Positions 6,428 to 9,620 of a stretch of 9,620 bases of DNA are shown here, piece after piece. Numbering within the stretch: position 1 is the first letter of the stretch; each line of letters starts with the position of its first letter. Both the position numbers and the translations under genes were made by a program. The DNA is taken from assembly GCA_937907415.1 (NCBI GenBank), contig CALCHY010000291.1:1-9620 (forward strand), written 5' to 3'. The notes beneath the pieces are model-generated. The model saw nothing but the letters and a program-made list of their open reading frames with translations, was not told where the DNA came from and did not search any database. Origin of the DNA: an uncultured Trueperaceae bacterium. Lineage in GTDB: Bacteria > Deinococcota > Deinococci > Deinococcales > Trueperaceae.

Positions 6428-6447
6428 CCCGAATTCGGGACCTTAAC
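6420..6447 (-). repeat. Degenerate CRISPR repeat (upstream copy, handle conserved)
   Basis: On the minus strand this copy ends in CCCGAATTCGGG followed by GTAGACC, against GTAGGCC in the array repeat (six of seven handle bases kept). The hairpin is reduced to CCCG-AATT-CGGG, with a possible extra U-G pair, and the 5' half of the repeat is no longer recognisable. Read on the plus strand, GGTCTACCCC at 6421 aligns with GGCCTACCCC at position 1. It lies one spacer length upstream of the other degenerate copy, in the same orientation. Confidence 0.65.
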
Positions 6448-6517
6448 CTGCTACACCCAGAGTTACCTCCGACCGCATTGTCTTGGACTTTGAGCCAGGG
6501 CGCTGTGACGGATCTCG

Positions 6518-6548
6518 TACAATAATTCGCGAACTGATGTACAGGGGG
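6518..6548 (+). promoter_or_regulatory. Likely cas3 -10 box and ribosome binding site
   Basis: TACAAT at 6518-6523 matches the -10 consensus (TAtaaT) in five of six positions; no good -35 lies 16-18 bases upstream. AGGGGG at 6543-6548 lies six bases before the GTG at 6555. A transcript starting near 6530 would have a leader of about 25 bases. This argues that the in-frame TTG at 6483 is not the cas3 start, since it would lie upstream of the promoter. Confidence 0.5.
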
Positions 6549-6554
6549 TCTATT

Positions 6555-9194
6555 GTGGGAGCCGAGTTCACATACTTTGCCAAGGCGGACCCGTCCCTCG
6601 GCTGGCACCCGCTTTCCGCGCACTGCGCCGACGTAGCGGCCGTGACGCTGCGGCTGCTGCAAGACGATTCCCACGTAGCCAAGCGCATCTGCAGGCTCGC
6701 AGATCAATCAGATTGGACTGGCTTCAAAACGCTTGTTACCTACCTTGCCTTCATCCACGACGTTGGCAAGGTGAACAACAAGTTCCAGAATGGACTGCGT
6801 GAGCGCCTCAAGGGCGGCCCGAGAAAGCCGCTTGGGCACGTCAAAGTCGTGATTGACACGCTTCGCATGGCAAGCGAGACAAGCATCGGATTGGACTTCC
6901 AACATGCGTTCGTTGACCTAATCGACCCAATATCACCCCAGGACGACTGGCCGGCCCAGTACTTTATGGCGTTCCTGGCGCATCACGGCCGCCCCTACTT
7001 ACTTGACGGCGATAGGCCGGTGCGGACGCTAGACGTGGAGTACCTCTGGGGGCCCTCCAGTGACGGAGGTCGGCGGTCCCCACTTGATGAGGTTCGCAGA
7101 CTGGCTTCCATAGCGCGCCTGAAGAGCGGTTTGTCGCAGCTCACGCTTCCAATCGAGGTGCCCGAGAATCCGGCGCTCACGCACTTGCTTGCTGGACTCA
7201 TCACGCTGGCCGATTGGATAGGGTCGACGCCGTCCGCATTCCCGTTCGATTCTTCAGCTGAGGACGATTTCGACAAGTATTGGATGACGTCGTGTGAACG
7301 GGCCGACGTCGCTTGTCGGTCTATCGGTGTCGTAGCAAGCAGGCGTGTGGTCAGCCTGAGCACTAAGTCTACATACCAGACTCTCTTCCCTGAGGTCTTT
7401 TCCCCCGAGTCAACCAACTCGCCGACGAGGCTTCAGCGGGAAGTCGTGAGTAGGGGTGGCGACGGGGCCGGTGAGCTGTTCCTGATTGAGGCATCCACCG
7501 GAAGTGGCAAGACAGAGGCAGCTCTCGCCCGGTTTGCTCAACTCCGATCCTCGGGAGAGGTGGGTGGCTTGTACTTCGCCCTGCCTACTAGGGCCACCGC
7601 CCGGGCGATGAAGGACCGCGTGGAGGCGCTGGTGAAGGAACTTTACGTCGGCGACCCACCTCCGGTGACGCTTGCCGTAGGTGGAGAGGCGCCCATGAGC
7701 ATGGGTTCTGTAGGCCACTTAGGGGAGGCCCCAAGTTTCCCGGACGTTGAATCAGAGATGCAGGATGACCTGATTGCCTGGGCCACCGACAACCACAAGA
7801 GGTTTCTTGCCGGAGAGATTGTAGTTGGCACCATAGATCAGGCGATGCTTGCGGCACTTGCCGTGAAGCACGCTCATATGCGGTTAGTCGCGCTGTCCCG
7901 CCACCTCCTCGTGGTCGATGAAGTTCACTCCCACGACGCGTTCATGACGGAGGTGCTCAAGGGGCTGCTCAACGTGCACTTAGCGAGCGGCGGCCACGCC
8001 TTGCTGATGTCCGCGACGCTGTCCTCAGCCGCGCGTTCGGCGCTAGTAGGTGCCGATCCCCCAGCGCTGCAAGAAGCCTTGGCGGTCCCTTATCCGACAC
8101 TAGCAGTTGCCAAAAGTGGGGTCGGTTGGTCAAATTCCGTCGTCGGCAACGACGGTGACGGGAGGACCGTGAATTGGTCAGTTAGTTCGGACGCTGATGC
8201 AATCGCCAAGGCGACGACCGCGGCCGAAGCCGGCGCCCGAGTGTGCATAATCCGCAATACCGTGGCGTCAGCCCAGGCTACTGTCGCGCAGGTCAAGGCC
8301 AGTACCCCGCATCTCGTGTGGGGTCCAAGCGAAAGTTCACATAAGCCCGCATATCATTCCCGTTACGCGGGACCCGACAGGGCGTTTCTGGATGCGGCGA
8401 TTACAAATGCGTTCGGCAAAAAGTCGAAAATCGGTGGCTCCATCTTGGTCGCAACGCAGGTGGTCGAACAGAGCCTAGATGTCGACTTTGACCTACTGAT
8501 TACTGACCTCGCTCCGATTGAGATCTTGCTCCAGCGAATCGGCCGACTTCACCGGCATTCGACCCGCAACGGGCTGAGACCAGCTGGGTATGGGGTACCC
8601 GAATTGACCGTTGTGGGTCCCGATGCTCCGTTCACCCCCACCGGCAGAGCGATACAAGGCACTGGTTGGGGCACGGTCTACAAGAACATGGTCGCCTTGG
8701 AGTTAACGCGCCGTCTTGTGGCTTCACGGCCGGCTATCGAGCTTCCCGGCGAATACCGCATTCTGATGGAGGCAGTCTACGATCCTGGCACAGTCGACGC
8801 GTTCGTCCGGTCTGAGGGCTGGAGCGAAGTCCAAAATCAGGTCGAAGGCACAAGCGCAAGCCATGAACTGCACGCGCGAGATTCTAGCCTCTCATTCGGC
8901 GAGTGCTACAGCAATAATGCACCAAAGTTCGCTTCGGAGATCATGGTGAGGACAAGAATCGGCGATGACTCGGTCGACGTGGAACTGGAGCCCCCCGCGC
9001 AATGCTGGTACGCCATTGGAAGCAGAGCTCCCGTTGTCACAATCCGACTCGATGAGGCTCTAGCGGCAGGCATAGAGAATCTCACTGAACTGAAGGCCGT
9101 GGGTTACATCGACGAGGACGGCGTATCTCGATATCGTCTAGGGAGCCTAACCCTGGCGTACGGCCCTGCCGGCTGGACAAAGTCTAGAGCCTAG
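6555..9194 (+). CDS. cas3: CRISPR effector helicase-nuclease Cas3 (HD plus DExH helicase)
   Basis: The 879-residue protein is recruited by Cascade to the R-loop, nicks the displaced strand and degrades it while moving along it. The N-terminal HD nuclease has H23 in GWHPLSAHC, H68-D69 in FIHDVGK and H143-H144 in LAHHGRP. The superfamily 2 helicase has Walker A ASTGSGKT (K319), the DEVH box (455-458), MSATL (485-489), a motif V region around VATQVVEQSLDVDFD, and QRIGRLHR (660-667). Length matches full I-E Cas3 (E. coli 888), and all key residues are present. The GTG at 6555 is preferred for its AGGGGG site and because FTYFAKADPSLGWHP then falls at the N terminus; an ATG at 6537 is a fair alternative. 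It is divergent from the Cascade operon, so effector and surveillance genes can be controlled separately. Confidence 0.96.
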   Translation: MGAEFTYFAKADPSLGWHPLSAHCADVAAVTLRLLQDDSHVAKRICRLADQSDWTGFKTLVTYLAFIHDVGKVNNKFQNGLRERLKGGPRKPLGHVKVVIDTLRMASETSIGLDFQHAFVDLIDPISPQDDWPAQYFMAFLAHHGRPYLLDGDRPVRTLDVEYLWGPSSDGGRRSPLDEVRRLASIARLKSGLSQLTLPIEVPENPALTHLLAGLITLADWIGSTPSAFPFDSSAEDDFDKYWMTSCERADVACRSIGVVASRRVVSLSTKSTYQTLFPEVFSPESTNSPTRLQREVVSRGGDGAGELFLIEASTGSGKTEAALARFAQLRSSGEVGGLYFALPTRATARAMKDRVEALVKELYVGDPPPVTLAVGGEAPMSMGSVGHLGEAPSFPDVESEMQDDLIAWATDNHKRFLAGEIVVGTIDQAMLAALAVKHAHMRLVALSRHLLVVDEVHSHDAFMTEVLKGLLNVHLASGGHALLMSATLSSAARSALVGADPPALQEALAVPYPTLAVAKSGVGWSNSVVGNDGDGRTVNWSVSSDADAIAKATTAAEAGARVCIIRNTVASAQATVAQVKASTPHLVWGPSESSHKPAYHSRYAGPDRAFLDAAITNAFGKKSKIGGSILVATQVVEQSLDVDFDLLITDLAPIEILLQRIGRLHRHSTRNGLRPAGYGVPELTVVGPDAPFTPTGRAIQGTGWGTVYKNMVALELTRRLVASRPAIELPGEYRILMEAVYDPGTVDAFVRSEGWSEVQNQVEGTSASHELHARDSSLSFGECYSNNAPKFASEIMVRTRIGDDSVDVELEPPAQCWYAIGSRAPVVTIRLDEALAAGIENLTELKAVGYIDEDGVSRYRLGSLTLAYGPAGWTKSRA

Positions 9195-9519
9195 ACATTG
9201 TGGGCGAGAGTGTGAACCAACACTCAGTTGGACGAAATGCCCGCAGGTTGGCTCTGCCATTGAGATGGGGCTACATAGCCCTAGGCCAACGCGGCGACAT
9301 TTTCGGTCCAACGTCGACCCGCACGCCCAATAGAAATAGAGACGCCCTCGCGCCCAATGCCCTGGACTTGCCGCCCCATACGCTATCCGTCAGGTCCGTG
9401 CACCGTCAGGGTTATTCCGGGCCGCCTTTCCGGCCGCTCGAAAACCTCAAGGAGCCCACTGCGCCGCCTTAAAGGGGCCGGGAGTTCACGGTAATCGACC
9501 TGGCGCGCGTGCACAACAA
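9195..9519. other. Non-coding stretch after cas3
   Basis: I see no supported gene here. One plus-strand frame stays open from 9200 to 9472, but it starts five bases after the cas3 stop with no ribosome binding site, and its translation is low-complexity Pro/Arg/Asn-rich sequence without a recognisable fold. No repeat of the CRISPR type, no tRNA-like structure and no inverted terminal repeats were noticed. Confidence 0.5.
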
Positions 9520-9555
9520 GTGTGCGGCGCGCCCATTAACGGGCGCGCCGCACAC
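9520..9555. terminator. Perfect 15-bp hairpin downstream of cas3, probable bidirectional terminator
   Basis: The arms GTGTGCGGCGCGCCC (9520-9534) and GGGCGCGCCGCACAC (9541-9555) are exact complements around the loop ATTAAC. The stem is very G+C-rich and would be stable on either strand. Only a weak T-rich run follows on the plus side (GTATGTTCTT), as is common in high-G+C bacteria. It could end cas3 transcription and also that of a converging gene beyond the window. It is 325 bases past cas3, far for a dedicated terminator. Confidence 0.65.
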
Positions 9556-9620
9556 GTATGTTCTTACGACTCTCAGTGCCTCGGCCGCGAAGTCTCCCCA
9601 GTGGAAGCCGGCAGCACGGG
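9556..9620. other. Window end, no supported gene
   Basis: On the minus strand one frame enters from the window edge and stops with TGA at 9575-9573, just before the hairpin, as expected for the 3' end of a converging gene. Another minus frame is open right through the hairpin. Only about 15-20 codons are visible, too few to call a product. Confidence 0.25.

Noticed and set aside
6484..6498. Match of the mini-CRISPR spacer (CTGGCT) to the minus strand in the cas3 promoter region
   Set aside because: Only six contiguous bases match, the first seed base mismatches, and the PAM position reads CGC; too weak to claim autoregulation of cas3.
6483..6554. Upstream extension of cas3 to a TTG at 6483
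   Set aside because: The extension covers the likely -10 box, has no ribosome binding site and adds residues not seen in Cas3 proteins.
8781..8789. GATCCTGGC inside cas3, identical to bases 6352-6360 that follow the downstream degenerate repeat
   Set aside because: An 8-9 base match is expected by chance at this length, the flanking PAM position is GTG, and the handle before that putative second spacer is not conserved.
9200..9472. Open plus-strand frame of 90 codons after cas3
   Set aside because: No ribosome binding site, no recognisable domain, and a composition typical of chance open frames in G+C-rich DNA.
9573..9620. Minus-strand peptide end containing LPASTGE, resembling a sortase signal
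   Set aside because: There is an extra residue between P and T compared with LPXTG, no hydrophobic tail follows, and only 15 codons are visible.

Overview
This window holds a complete type I-E CRISPR-Cas locus. The sequence is fairly G+C-rich, uses GTG and TTG starts as well as ATG, and carries the inverted type I-E repeat signature (CCCCGC stem and GCGGGG stem). This fits a high-G+C bacterium, most plausibly an actinomycete, but the phylum is an inference and the sequence alone does not prove it.

Layout. Seven cas genes lie on the minus strand as one tightly packed operon, read from right to left: cas8e (6067-4412), cse2/cas11 (4409-3879), cas7e (3882-2725), cas5e (2719-1973), cas6e (2016-1261), cas1 (1261-425) and cas2 (444-124). 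Junctions are overlaps or gaps of at most 5 bases. A short leader (123-29) follows, then the first repeat of a CRISPR array (28-1) that runs out of the window. cas3 is transcribed the other way from about 6555 to 9194 and is followed by a perfect 15-bp hairpin (9520-9555). Together these supply spacer acquisition (Cas1-Cas2), crRNA processing (Cas6e), the Cascade complex (Cas8e, Cse2, Cas7e, Cas5e, Cas6e) and target destruction (Cas3).

The most interesting part is the 487-base gap between cas8e and cas3. On the strand and orientation of the main array it contains two degenerate copies of the CRISPR repeat (about 6447-6420 and 6390-6361) separated by roughly 30 bases, which is one spacer length. 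The upstream copy keeps the part that becomes the 5' handle of a crRNA, and the downstream copy keeps the 3' hairpin. A Cas6e-processed product would be about 60 nt, close to the 61 nt of a normal type I-E crRNA. This looks like a single-spacer crRNA-like RNA of the kind that steers Cascade to repress cas promoters (CreR) or to repress a toxin (CreA of CreTA modules).

Between that element and cas8e lies an unrecognised small reading frame (6274-6071). It has a strong ribosome binding site and ends 3 bases before the cas8e start, but is interrupted by an amber codon at position 10. It may be a decayed 67-residue gene or, less likely, a 9-codon minigene. A 15-bp palindrome (6329-6343) sits just upstream of it and could be an operator.
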